Below, in pieces: positions 46,291-56,699 of a stretch of 64,000 bases of DNA. Under the pieces are notes generated by a model. It was not told where the DNA came from and searched no databases. It saw only the letters and a program-made list of their open reading frames with translations. The stretch spans positions 2,978,501-3,042,500 of the forward strand of contig CAHIKZ030005201.1 in the NCBI GenBank assembly GCA_903632075.3. Reading direction: 5' to 3'. Each line of letters starts with the position of its first letter. Within the stretch, counting starts at the first letter, position 1. The translations under genes were made by a program, and so were the position numbers. The DNA is from Acanthosepion pharaonis. Taxonomy: Eukaryota > Mollusca > Cephalopoda > Sepiida > Sepiidae.

Positions 46291-46298
46291 CCAAACCA

Positions 46299-46300
<2 letters not shown>

Positions 46301-46343
<43 letters not shown>
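46301..46343. repeat. (TA)n
   Basis: Pure TA tract directly before a SINE; a second at 46772-46811 follows it. Confidence 0.97.
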
Positions 46344-46345
46344 GT

Positions 46346-46765
46346 TCACTTTCTGACCATGAGACCCCAGTTCGAATCTGACAATGGTCGATTTATCAAG
46401 AAGAAGACTGGAGTGGGAACGATCCCAGCGTGCGGTACCTTGGAAAGTGACTGAAAACAATACTATGGGTTGACCCAAGCCTTGTGAGTGAAATTGGATA
46501 GACGCAACACTAGGGACCGTCGATCAATCTGGGCTAGCAGGAGGGCACAAGTCATCGTGACCGAGGGTTGTGTGTACTGGTGTTGTTCGGATTGCTGATC
46601 AGTCGAGATAATACGCTCTCTCCCAGAAACTGTAACATTAAGTGTGGTCAACATAGTTGCTGTATAAGCACCTGTGGTTGTTGAACAAACACAAATGTGC
46701 CTGAGTGAGAGTCTGCAATAGTGATTGGCTAGCCACCCTAGTAGACGAATGCGTGTGACCAGCTA
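46346..46765 (+). mobile_element. tRNA-derived SINE, family B
   Basis: Contains CCCCAGTTCGAATCTGAC (B box), GATCCCAGCG, GGGTTGACCCAAGCCTT, AACAAACACAAATGTGCCTG and GATTGGCTAGCCACC. The same blocks occur in the same order at 56052-56378, where the head is complete. Lies between two TA tracts. Confidence 0.78.
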
Positions 46766-46768
46766 TTA

Positions 46769-46814
<46 letters not shown>

Positions 46815-47033
46815 TATAGATAACTAGACTCGTTTCGAAAAACCCTCGAATTTTTGATTTGCTAATCAAATCAATCTCGAGGGAAAAAAAAAAGGTTTTA
46901 AAAAAAGAAAGAGCTACAAACATGAACTTCTGCCGACAAAAAAAATCGCACAGATGCAGGTCTGAAGCTCAAAGAAAAAAACCCCGATAAGAGTAACAAC
47001 TAACTAACAAAAGAGTTCAATACAACAGACCTA

Positions 47034-47162
47034 GATACACCTACCTAGGAGCCAGACAAACCTACCTAGGTTTTCACTTAAACGGATCGTCAGGGAAAGT
47101 TTGGCCAAACTTTCCCTGACGATCCGTTTAGGTGAAAACCTAGGTCGGTTTGTCTTCACTAG

Positions 47163-47168
<6 letters not shown>
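47034..47168. repeat. Near-perfect palindrome, arms of about 67 bp, no loop
   Basis: Arms 47034-47104 and 47105-47168 meet at TTTGGCCAAA. Paired words: CCTAGGTTTTCAC, ACGGATCGTCAGGGAAAG and their complements. Bounded on the right by a (TA)n tract (47165-47226). Confidence 0.92.
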
Positions 47169-47229
<61 letters not shown>

Positions 47230-47339
47230 GTTGCAACAAAATCCGACACTTGACAAAAGGAAAACGAAATGAAAATAAAAGAAATTTAGACAGCTATAGC
47301 ACATCACTCTTGTGCTTTAACATCAATACGCGAAAGGTT

Positions 47340-47763
47340 ATATATAGTCGATAGCTTAGGGGTTAGAATCTGCAGCTGATACCAAATCGATCTGGTTTAT
47401 GTCCCGCCTTGGAGCATTCGGGTGTCTAGCGACACTGAGAAGCTGTGATACAGCGAAACAATCTGCCTGCGGATGACGATATTAGCTTCCGAAAATATGT
47501 AATTTTGTTGAGCACTGTGGGTAAGAAGAGCGTATATGTAAACAGTGACAATTACTGCTGATAATGTAAGACTCTCCTAACGGATTAAGTGGCGTGTTTT
47601 TGAAAAAAAAAAAAATAGGCAAAAATTCGCTTTTTTCTCAGCCAGCGTTACAATTTCTGACTGATACCAAATAGGTCGGGTTTCGGTCCCGGTTTGAAGC
47701 TATCTGATGTCTAGTCGCACTGAGGAGCTGTGGTACAGCGAAACAGTCTGTCTGTGGATGATG

Positions 47764-47765
<2 letters not shown>
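47340..47765 (+). repeat. Two related SINE-like fragments
   Basis: 47370-47480 and 47660-47765 share CTGATACCAAAT, TCTAG(C/T)CGCACTGA-like text, GAGAAGCTGTG/GAGGAGCTGTG and ATACAGCGAAACA. Head-to-tail, 290 bp apart. Family not recognised. Confidence 0.6.
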
Positions 47766-47809
<44 letters not shown>

Positions 47810-47836
47810 TATATATATCATCTATCTATCTATCTA

Positions 47837-47877
<41 letters not shown>
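47766..47877. repeat. (TA)n with (TATC)n core
   Basis: Two TA tracts around a short TATC run. Confidence 0.97.
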
Positions 47878-47881
<4 letters not shown>

Positions 47882-48401
47882 GAGATCAACGTGTTTTAGT
47901 GAACGGAGCAGTTTTCAATCTGCTTGTCTGAATCGTCTTTAAGAAGCGAGAGCAAGATCTAAAAGGTCAACCAATCTAACAGTGATCTGATCCCACAATC
48001 CTCACTCTTGCTCCAGATGAGACCTCCTTTTTAAATCACTAGCGGATCTTAAGTGCCACTTAAGATTATCGCACAAAATTTCATAACTGAATCAATTGGT
48101 TAAATTGTCAGATCCTCATACGTCGAAACCGACGGGAGAATCCATTATATATGAAAGGAAGATGTACAAATGATTTTCATATGTGGTTCCTTCTTATTCC
48201 CTTTGCTTGAAACTGACAGTAGTGGAGAAGTATATGTGTAGAAAAATTTCTCATTATATTAAATACGTATCAGTATACACACATACGTATGTGTGGGTAT
48301 GTGAGTGTGTGGGTGTGAGTCTGAATTTTCGCTGATTTTTCATCTGAAATTGTCACTATATAATGTTCGCTTTCTGCTTAGTGAATCTCTATTTATTTTA
48401 C

Positions 48402-48468
48402 CTCTGCAGTTTGGTCCAAAGGCATTCATTTCTCGACATTGTTCGCAGGCGATCCCCGTGTATTTAGG
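48402..48468 (-). CDS. STAB2: Stabilin-like exon 2 in view: end of EGF 1, start of EGF 2
   Basis: A short 67-nt exon, phase 0 in and phase 1 out. The acceptor is CGTTTCAG and the donor GTAAAA is the weakest of the set. It encodes YTGIACEQC, closing EGF-like domain 1, and NAFGPNC, opening domain 2. In vertebrate stabilins the same place reads like TACE.C followed by a FGPxC motif. This is the typical laminin-type EGF overlap, where the last cysteines of one unit lead straight into the next. Too short to show up as an open frame on its own; it is supported by both splice sites, frame continuity on both sides and the family motif. Confidence 0.88.
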
Positions 48469-48739
48469 CTGAAACGAAATTAAAAATACCAATTAAATAT
48501 GCGATAAAAAAACACCTCATTTATACCTAATTATTCATTTTTATTCCTTCCTTCATTATTTTTTTGTTTACATTTCACGTTCGGCTTTCTCTGTATTGTT
48601 TAACAGTTTATTGATTATTAAATGTCTTTCTATTCGGGCCAGCATGATCGTGAGGTTTCGGTAATTATACCTTCTGGCCTTCTTCATATATCTGTCACCG
48701 TGCTCAGTAACTTTCTCGAGACTTTTGAACCAAACAGTT

Positions 48740-48985
48740 TATTAGTCTTGCAGCCATATCACGCTGCAACACCGGTTGCCGTACGATCACCGAAGTTAAG
48801 CAACGTCATGCATGATCAGTTCTGTAAGCGTGGATGAGACATAGTTTCGGCCTTGTGGGACATATAAGCTAGGCTTAGAAATCATTTGGGCACATCGACG
48901 TGATGTAATGGTTAGCAACCTTGTTTCGCGAGAACAATTACCACTGAATAGTGAGTTCGAACCTCACTGGGTGTCCCATAATTTC
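48740..48985 (+). mobile_element. 5S-headed SINE with a different tRNA-like partner
   Basis: 5S-like part 48745-48845: GCAGCCATATCACGCTG, GATCACCGAAGTTAAGCAAC (box A kept), GATCAGTTCTGTAAG, GTGGATGAGACAT (box C). After a 50-bp spacer comes GATGTAATGGTTAGCAACC with GAGTTCGAACCTCACTGG (B box). This tRNA-like unit differs from that of the other 5S-tRNA copies and is related to the fragments at 57230-58020. Confidence 0.78.
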
Positions 48986-49199
48986 GGTTTTGTACCACAT
49001 CTGAAATACGCTTAAAAATCACCATATGACATTTGGCATTTTCCTGATTATAAAACAATGCAATAAACAATTCCATAAGAATCCTTGATGAAAGAACCTC
49101 ACCTGTATGCCAAATGTTAGGCCCCTTCCTCTGGATTTCAAAGAACTGCCTAAAATTAAAGGTTGCCTGCCTTTTTAAAAAATAATTTAGCTTTCGTTT

Positions 49200-49640
49200 T
49201 ATCTTATATTCAATAATAATAACAATCATAGCGAAATTGACTGCATAATGTTTCTTTACAATTTTCGCTGTTTTTGCTTAATCTACATTGCTGACTAATG
49301 GTAATCGTAGGCCTGGAGGGTTTTAAATTTCAGGTGAAGCCCACTCTAAAACATTGCGCTAATGTGTAAAATAGTTTCAGCAGCCACGTTTTCTCTGGAT
49401 GTCTAAACTGAGTCGATGTGGTTTACGCGGAGTTTAACAGGTTCGGGCCTAAATAACCTCGTTTGAACTCTGCACATGAAGATGAACAAAAAGGGCGAAC
49501 ATCATTGTTTCAGAATCAATCTTCTTAAATATCAAAGGTGAAACAGGAATAAATGGGACATTATTTTTATTTCAGATTCTACGAAGAAAGAAATTAAGAA
49601 AGAATTTTTTTTTAATGCCCCAAGAACCTCTAGGACATTG
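49200..49640. other. Intron, no feature recognised
   Basis: No exon or repeat family recognised. Confidence 0.4.
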
Positions 49641-50125
49641 TTTAACCTTTTTGAATAATCTAGTATTATGCCAGGTCACTCTACGATTACAACCTGCTGC
49701 ATGGTCAGATCACTGGCAAATAAACCGGTTCCTCCACCAGATGAACCCTCTGGTATGACCAACAGCCATCTTGCAGAATTGGGCAGACTGGGTTTCATAC
49801 CTATGGATGCAGCCTGTGCGGTGATGACATGGCATCGCTGGGTGTAAGGTTACCCCAATGAAATCAACGGGCACGTGTCCGTGATCAGATTGACCCAACA
49901 AGTTGGAAGAACATCGGCTGTGTCTTCATCTGGAGAGCGATGGTTTTCGTCAGGTCTACTTGCTCAATGCAGGCTACGCATGAATGATACCTCCCTGGTT
50001 TTCAACCTAGATATGTGGAGGGAACTGGACAGGTACTCAGCTGCGCAGTAACCCTACGACTATACTCAATCATGGGACAGGTGATGATGATGATGGTGAT
50101 GATGATGATGATGATGATGATGATT
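49640..50125 (+). repeat. Probable retroposon with (ATG)n tail
   Basis: A GC-richer stretch (GTATGACCAACAGCC, TGTGCGGTGATGACATGG, GGGTGTAAGGTTACCCC) that ends in a (GATGAT)n run at 50082-50123, as 3' tails of short retroposons often do. Only one copy in the window, so the family is unproven. Confidence 0.4.
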
Positions 50126-50286
50126 AATAGGAATTCAAAAATACTTCTATATAATATTTCTCTTATAAATACAGTAACTTCATACAGGACCCTGTTGAGA
50201 ACTACTGTATTAAACGATGCAAGATTAATTATTGCGAAAAATCGTCAAAAATAGAATTATGACTGACTGAAATATGTTTTGCTTAC

Positions 50287-50357
50287 ATCACATATGCAGT
50301 TACCATTTTCGCAACGTCCATTGCCATTACATGGATTATCGGCACCGCCAGGGCATT
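50287..50357 (-). CDS. STAB2: Stabilin-like exon 1 in view: first half of EGF-like domain 1
   Basis: This 71-nt exon starts with the last two bases of a split Glu codon and ends in phase 0 (donor GTAAGC; acceptor TTTTTTTACAG). It reads ECPGG, then NPCNGNGRC, then NCICD. ECPGG followed by NPCNG is the hallmark opening of the laminin-type EGF pairs of stabilins, where it follows a Cys-rich stretch. That upstream stretch should be in the preceding exon, which must end with one base of a codon. No such exon is visible within the remaining 13.6 kb, so the upstream intron is unusually long or interrupted. The exon itself is certain from its cysteine pattern and its fit to the next exon. Confidence 0.9.
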
Positions 50358-50968
50358 CTGTAAAAAAAGGAAGAATTGCAAGGAAGTTAATTTTTAAGAT
50401 ACAACTTAATTGTTTAGTACGCAGATAAAAAAATAATGTTAAGAAAATATTATCATCTGTAACACTCTCAACTCTAATTTTACCCTTCATTTTCTTTCTC
50501 TTGATATATCATTTCACCCCAAGTAAGGCAATATAATCGCTAAGACGCAAGGGGCTTACTGAATATCTGACCGCATGGGTAGCAGACCAAATCTGGCAGA
50601 AGTATTCAAAGCAAAGACAAATGGTAGACTTATAAATGCAAAAGATGGATCCTTGGGAGAAAAATAAGAATATAAGGAAATATGAAAATATTAGAAAAAC
50701 ACTGTTAAGGAGAGAGAACAATAAAAAGAACGAGAAATAAGTAAACAGAAGATAACGATTGATATTGCATTTAAATTTTTTACGATCAAAGTTGACTGGG
50801 ACGCAAGATGCCAGAGGCGAGAAATTCGAGAGAAGAAAATGTTAGCATAGAACTTACGACTGCATCTAGCCATTTCAATTTGAAAATGATGAGACCTCGC
50901 TGCCGATCTAGTACTGCGCTTAAATTTATAAAGTCTAGATGCCATAGCGAAAGTTCATCAGCACAATT

Positions 50969-51480
50969 GTTGTAGAATCCCTATGGACGATAATGGATAT
51001 GTCCCTCTTTACATAAATACAGTAGTAAATACTGTATGTTGGTCCGAATTTGGAGATTCGTCTTCAGCTGTGCTGGTCAAACTCTCCGCCTCCTGGCAGA
51101 GAGGATTACCAAACGAGGCTATGTCGACGGGCAGAGTCTCGACTCGGGAAACAGCTACCCGACCCCGTTTTATACGGGGTCTTCGAGGAATCTTTGGTCG
51201 TGTCAACGGGCTCGGATTGACCACATTAAATTCGGCCTTGTGTCACATCTGACCGCGTGGGGTGGTTAGTAGATATCCTGCAGTTGGAGATTCACTGTAG
51301 ATTTCACTTGACACACTTCTAGCAATTGACTACTTCTACGCGATGCTGGCTAATCTTATAGGTGTTGTTCTTGTCCTAAGTATTATCGTTCATTACCAAT
51401 ATTCGTTTGATTATTCTATTCAGTAACCTTCCCTAGGTCACAATATTTTGACGACGCGGATGAGATAAAATTTCAACAAT
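50969..51480. mobile_element. 512-bp GC-richer insertion inside the LINE
   Basis: The flanking LINE is continuous without it (AGCACAATT | ATCATGAAAG). AATT is repeated at both borders (50965-50968 and 51481-51484). The ends read TTGTAGAA... and ...TTCAACAAT, weakly inverted. No protein. It could be a solo LTR or a non-autonomous DNA element; the last 80 bp resemble 16290-16380. Confidence 0.55.
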
Positions 51481-51566
51481 AATTATCATGAAAGTTTTTA
51501 TAGAAAAAGCACAGGGAAGCTACGTTACCGCGGTGGGAAAGTGATTGGATCCGTGGTGTCAGGAAT

Positions 51567-51621
51567 AAAGAAGAATCTGCAATGTTATTGTCAGGACCAA
51601 TAACATTGCAGATTCTTCTTT
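51567..51621. repeat. Inverted repeat inside the LINE, 24-bp perfect arms
   Basis: Arms 51567-51590 and 51598-51621 (AAAGAAGAATCTGCAATG and complement). Other copies of the LINE have only the right-hand arm, so the left arm is a later inverted duplication. Confidence 0.85.
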
Positions 51622-53207
51622 GGATTTTACCAAGAATCTCTAAATGAATAGCAAGAGTAGCAGACCAGATCTGGCAAAAATTTTCAAAGCAAGGACAAAT
51701 GGTAGACTTATAAATGCAAAAGATGGATCCTAAGGAGAAAAATTTCTAGAACAACACAGTGAACCAACATTCCTAGCAGCAGAGCTATCAATTCATTCGA
51801 TATGATCTTTCCATTTCATGTCAGAGGAAAATGATAACCTTAGTCATTTTCCTGGAGGTGAGCATCAGCCATGCTGCAGAAAGACAGAAAGGGATCTCTC
51901 AGATGACTGATAGATAGCACTTTCGTTTTGGAGGCTTTCAAATTAACAAGCTATTCCTTGCCCCAGTTAACAGCAGATTGTAGGTCATTTTTAGATCGGC
52001 TGCCAATTTAACCAAATCGATCTGATCTGACTTACTATTAAGCCAGGAGTAAATATTTGTATTATCACCATAGATACCGAGATGCCATCAGGAAGGGCAT
52101 TGATGAAAATAAGGAACAGCATGGGTTCAAGGGGGGTGCCTGAATTGATACAGATAGATAGAGAAGAGTGGTCGATCAGCTGCCAATTTGGTCTTATGAA
52201 ATCATTTATTATTAAGACAGAAGTAAATAGTTGTATCATCAGCATATATACCAAGTTGAGAACTGATGACATTGGGAAGGTTGTTGATGAAAATTAGGAA
52301 CAACGTCGGTTCAAGGGGATGCCTGCATTAATACAGATAGAGTTGTCATCCAGGATAACTTTCATTTCGTGATTTAATAAGACTGAATCAGTTCAAAAAT
52401 TCGTCCAGAAATACCATAATTATTCAATTTGTGAAGACCAGAATGCCAAACCCTGTTAAATTCTTCCGAGATATCGAAAGCAACAGCTCGAGATTTACCG
52501 TTCTTAACTAAAACTTGATAGACTCTTTCAGCAATAATCGTTAATACATCAACAGTCGAGCTAGAAAAGCGAAAGCCATATTGCTTATCTGAAAGAAGAT
52601 CCTGCTTGTCTAATTCAGAATTGATTAGAGACTCTAGTACTTTACCAAAAAGAGGTAGACATCTAATTGACCGATATTCAAAAGGATCAGACGTTTCACC
52701 TGACTTCTTAAAGACTGGAAATACAGAAGAGGATTTCCAACAAACCGAGAATCAAAAATAGCCAGGCATTTATTGTAGAGTTTAGAGAGAGCAGGAGCCA
52801 TTTCAGGATCACATTTCTTAAGGACTATTGAAGGAATGCCATCAGATCCTCATGTTTTGTGAGGATCCATTGTAGAGATAATAGCACAAACCAGAGAGGG
52901 GGTTATGTGCATATCACTCAATAGGGACTCAATTCTGAGGGGAAAGTCAGGCAGAGATGCTTCATATTAGTCAAAAGTAGAATTAGAAGAGAATTTACGA
53001 GCAAAACATTCTACGTTACAGCCGTAGATGTTAACACCTCAAAATGAGTGAAGAGAGGAAGGATGAAGGACTTACTCTTATTTAACACACTGATACAGAG
53101 GCGCCAATAGTCACAAGAGTCAAAATTGTTAAAGGCTATACGGTACTTCATTCTAGAAAACAAAGGCTTAGCCACTTCGAGGACACATTTACAATTATGC
53201 GCAGTAT

Positions 53208-53830
53208 ATATACAGGGTACGATGGGTAAATAATCGCCATTTTATATTTTTAATTTCGCGCATGCGTATTGCTTGATTTTGGTTTTGTCGACTGTACAGT
53301 ATAGCAGAGTCAGTTGGGCACTGTCTGTGAAAAAAAGAGCACCATGACGCAATTTATTCTTTAGAAAATTGTGCTGTACTGCTTGGCATTCGCACCGGAA
53401 GCTCCAATACGAACCTTTCAGGGTGTTTGGAGGTCAATCTGAGGACAGTATAGAGGATTCTGAAAGAGTTTGATGAGTCTAATGGTGATTAAAAAGGTAC
53501 AGAGGCTCGGAAAACTCATTCTGATTGTTCTGATAAAAAAAGAACTCCATTCATCTTCCCACAGGGAATGTTGCTGTTGTCAGTCAGTTCTCCCTGTGGA
53601 GATTATACTCTCTGAGAAAACCCAAATCCCTGTTTAATCCCTCATTATGCAATTAATGTTTAATCAGACTTTGAAGGATTAAGCAGGGATTTGGGTTTAC
53701 TCAGAGAGTATAATCTCCATAAAGAAAACTGTCCACGAACATCTTATCGTTGAAAAAGGACACAGGCGTGTCCGAAAATTGCGACTTTAAAATCTTTCTC
53801 TTTGTGCTTCAAGTTAGTAAAAAATGTTAA
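53208..53830 (+). mobile_element. Mariner-like transposon relic, deleted and rearranged
   Basis: Reads ILKEFDESNGD, then KGTEARKTHSDCSDKKRTP, the helix-turn-helix part of a mariner-type transposase, followed abruptly by FIFPQGM, which normally lies far downstream in the catalytic part. An inverted duplication (53598-53640 with 53676-53718) follows, then text like VRKTVHEH. The left end is TACAGGGTACGATGGGTAAA after a TA run. Confidence 0.7.
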
Positions 53831-54252
53831 TCTATATATATATATATAAAGTTGTAGCCTCTGTCTGTCGGTTTGTTTGTTATCGAACTCCTCCTAGAGT
53901 TTTTGAGATACCCCATAACTATATATATTCTGAAACTACACTACTCAGGGTATTTGGATAAGTATATTTCATTTTGATCAAAGTGTGTGTGTGTGGGGGG
54001 GGGCTGGGGTACACAAATCTCTCAGTGAATTTTTTTCCCTTTGATTTAAATTAAATTTTAATTTAAACAAGGGAATCCAAAATATAGAAGGAGAAAGCCA
54101 GAAGATGGAGGCCACATCGGTAAGCTCATTTAGTAATACTGAAATGCATCATTTTTCTCCACCAATTATACGAGTGATTTAAAATCAATAATCATTTTCT
54201 TACAAAAATATTTGTGACACGCAGCAAGGCGTGGGTAATTCTCACTTGTATA
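53830..54252 (+). mobile_element. Possible non-autonomous Helitron
   Basis: Starts near TAAAGTTGTAGCCTCTGTCT and ends CACGCAGCAAGGCGTGGG, TAATTCTCACTTG. The ACGC-AGCAAG-GCGT hairpin about 11 bases before a terminal CTTG is the Helitron 3'-end arrangement (usual end CTRR). No inverted repeats, no protein. Confidence 0.4.
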
Positions 54253-54372
54253 TAATAAATATCATCAATTTTATTGCGAATACGGTTATCATTTTTAGAC
54301 TTTTTATTCCTCAAATTTTTACTAAGCGACCTATTAAATAAACATATCATGAAAAGCACACATGAACTTTCA

Positions 54373-54379
<7 letters not shown>

Positions 54380-54462
<83 letters not shown>

Positions 54463-54548
54463 GGCTCAAACACTAATATTCCATGGTTATCATTTATTAT
54501 ATTGGAATCGTAATCTACAAATTCATCTACCTGGATTCTATCCTCTTG

Positions 54549-54619
<71 letters not shown>
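54380..54619. repeat. Two long (TA)n tracts
   Basis: TA runs at 54380-54452 and 54552-54619 separated by about 100 bp of unique sequence. Confidence 0.97.
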
Positions 54620-54622
<3 letters not shown>

Positions 54623-55080
54623 TCACTAATATTATCTATGTATCTATCTATTTATCTATCTATATAATTTCCATAGTCATTTTCATAGTAATGTTTGTGT
54701 GTTAAACTTTTTTTACTTGTAGGCATTAATAACTAGATTTATTTAAAAAAGATTTTAGCCATAAAAACATATCTTTAAAAAAAACGAAAAATCAATCTGT
54801 AGACGAATTAATTATAACGAAAAGACGTCTGCTTTTATACATTTTGTCATGAAAGAAAGAAAGAAAGAAGGAAAGAAAGAAAAAAAAACGCTCATCTTTT
54901 TTTCTCCAAATAAGGGAGCAGTTCGTTTTGGTCTTATGCCCTTTAGTTTTAACCACTTGTGTGAAGTCGAGACATTACCATGAATTTGGTCTAGGCAAAA
55001 GATTCTTTCTTTTTTTTTGCAATGAGTTGCGGCCCCTTGACTGATGCGAAAGAAAAGAAAAAAAAAAAAGCAAAGCAGAT
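54620..55080. other. AT-rich stretch, no gene
   Basis: Poly-purine runs (GAAAGAAAGAAAG near 54853) and unassigned sequence. Confidence 0.45.
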
Positions 55081-55275
55081 GAGATTCGACTAGAAGACCT
55101 ATTTTTACCTACCTCCTGAAACAGACTATTCCAGCAAGAAACAACCTATTTATTCTCAGAAAAGAGCTTGAAAAGAAGTCGCTCTGCTTTGAGATATATA
55201 CACTTTATGGAAGTCGAAATTAGATTACCCTTTCGTTTGGGTAGATCCAGTCTTTTCATAGCCAATAATTTTGCT
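55080..55275 (-). mobile_element. LINE C-terminal fragment, uncertain
   Basis: The minus strand reads LPKRKGNLISTSIK, then VVSCWNSLFQEVGK, similar to the RVV..WN.LP..V motif that ends many LINE reverse-transcriptase proteins. Confidence 0.45.
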
Positions 55276-55335
55276 ATGAAATTCGAATATTATCATCTAC
55301 CAAATATCTGAAAGAAAATTGAAGGTATCTAAAAC

Positions 55336-55339
<4 letters not shown>

Positions 55340-55403
<64 letters not shown>
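55340..55403. repeat. (TA)n
   Basis: Pure TA tract of about 60 bp. Confidence 0.97.
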
Positions 55404-55407
<4 letters not shown>

Positions 55408-55870
55408 TTAAAATGACCATTAAACACTTAAATACCAAATACTAATTTTGTTTCAGTGTTGTTAAATCTATGAATTTTGGATTCCATGTATCTTTTTATT
55501 GGAAGATATGTTTTCGAATATTTTGACAGGATTACAAGAAAGTGAAATTTTTTTGCAAATTTTACAGTATTTATTTCTTTATATATTTACTGTATTGTAT
55601 CAGCAGATCTTTAAACATATATTATTAAATATAACAGAAAATGCATGTCTATTATGCCAGAATATGAGCCGTTTTAATATTCGAATGTTTGCTTTAATTT
55701 CTGATGAAAATAAAGACAAAACTATGTCAAAATAACAAAATATCATCTTTGATGGTGGATATCTTTGTTTCATGTCTATATAACCACACTGAGGATGGCT
55801 CTTATGAGCCGAAAACTTAGGACCAACTTTATATTTTTTTTCTCCAGTACATATTGTCCATTTTTTTAGT
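55404..55870 (+). mobile_element. Unknown element with hammerhead-like motif near its 3' end
   Basis: Follows a TA tract. Near the end, 55789-55816 reads CTGAGGA, T, GGCTC-TTAT-GAGCC, GAAAAC, matching the CUGANGA / stem II / GAA order of a hammerhead core. A 78-codon open frame inside (55499-55735) is AT-rich and resembles nothing known. Confidence 0.45.
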
Positions 55871-56000
55871 GATAATTCTGTTTAATTTATTAACTACGAT
55901 TTAGGTTCGAAACAGGTTAGCTAGCCTGTTTTTCAGTTTTAATTTTTATCTATTAGCATCATGAGTGGTAATAAAAATATTTTTTGTCTTTTTATGGAAG

Positions 56001-56003
<3 letters not shown>

Positions 56004-56050
<47 letters not shown>
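56004..56050. repeat. (TA)n
   Basis: TA tract directly before a SINE. Confidence 0.97.
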
Positions 56051-56051
<1 letters not shown>

Positions 56052-56053
<2 letters not shown>

Positions 56054-56374
56054 GGGCGTGTGGCTGAGTGGTGAGAAAGTTCTTTCTAACCCTGAGAACC
56101 GAGTTTCACCGTGGTCGATTTGTCAGAAAGGATACTTCCTGATGTTATCGGTTTGGAGATGGGGGGAGGGGGCTTCGATCCCAGCGTCAGACATCTTTGA
56201 AAAATGCCTGAAATGCACACCACGGGTTGACCCAAGCCTTATGAGTGAAATTAGGTAGACGGATGGGCTCTGTGTGTGTTAAACAAACACAAATGCGCCT
56301 GGTTTGGTATCTGCAATAGGGATTGGCTAGCCGCCCCAGTAGACGGGTATCCACGAATACGAGTGGCTAACTAT

Positions 56375-56378
<4 letters not shown>
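56052..56378 (+). mobile_element. tRNA-derived SINE, family B, intact head
   Basis: Head GCGTGTGGCTGAGTGGTGAG holds a near-consensus A box (TGGCTGAGTGG). The B box region (CGAGTTTCACCGTGG) is altered. The body follows the same order as 46346-46765: GATCCCAGCG, GGGTTGACCCAAGCCTT, AACAAACACAAATGCGCCTG, GATTGGCTAGCCGCC. Ends at a (TA)n tract (56379-56437). Confidence 0.82.

Positions 56379-56437
<59 letters not shown>
56379..56437. repeat. (TA)n
   Basis: TA tail of the SINE before it. Confidence 0.97.
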
Positions 56438-56441
<4 letters not shown>

Positions 56442-56699
56442 GTGCAATGGATAAATTGCCGTGTAAATACAATACACACACGCATAAAAATGTGTACATA
56501 CATGCATTTTTCTTCACCGGCAGCACAAATCATAGTTTCTGAGTCCGCCATCTAAAAATTGTCATCTGCTTATGTTATGCTGTTAAGGTTATGTCCGTCG
56601 ATAAGAAATCCTGGCTAGTCTTGTGCTTCTCTTAGTACTGTTTCGCTGTATAGGTTAAATAAAAACGGTAAAAAAAAACGCTCTAGTCTCTTGTTGTTT

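Larger units (their letters stand above)
71..50357 (-). other. STAB2: Stabilin-like scavenger receptor gene, internal part (15 exons)
   Basis: The fifteen exons listed below splice into one uninterrupted frame of 1,655 nt. Exon-end phases run 0,1,1,1,0,2,0 and then 0 throughout, with no conflict, and every intron is GT-AG. The product has six EGF-like domains and then two FAS1 domains, the order of the first EGF/FAS1 module of vertebrate stabilins. Stabilins are very large type I membrane receptors of scavenger endothelium and macrophages that endocytose hyaluronan, modified LDL and other polyanions. No signal peptide, link domain or membrane segment is in view. The start lies beyond 64000, because 50358-64000 shows no convincing exon. 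The 3' part lies left of base 71. Invertebrates need not have separate STAB1 and STAB2 orthologues, so the symbol marks the family rather than a proven paralogue. Confidence 0.9.
50512..53200 (-). mobile_element. Jockey/CR1-like LINE, longest copy, with insertion
   Basis: Minus strand, from about 53000 down: IPSIVLKKCDPEMAPALSKL, FEYRSIRCLPLFGKVLESL, SDKQYGFRFSSSTVDVL, then VAFDISEEFNRVWHSGL (motif A), INSGTPLEPMLFLIFINALP (motif B area), and YGDNTNIYS near 52070 where the catalytic YxDD would be (second Asp is Asn). The 3' end (50950-50512) reads KRSTRSAARSHHFQIEMARC. A 512-bp insertion sits at 50969-51480. Several shifts and a lost catalytic Asp make it inactive. Confidence 0.85.

Noticed and set aside
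48745..48845. Functional 5S rRNA gene
   Set aside because: Many changes, a degraded 3' end and no T-run terminator; the same head is found on several SINE copies.
48895..48980. Functional tRNA gene
   Set aside because: Good B box but no cloverleaf could be drawn, and it is joined to a 5S-like head, so it is a SINE.
50983..51269. Three overlapping frames of 71-89 codons in a GC-richer patch
   Set aside because: All lie in an insertion within a LINE; higher GC alone keeps the frames open.
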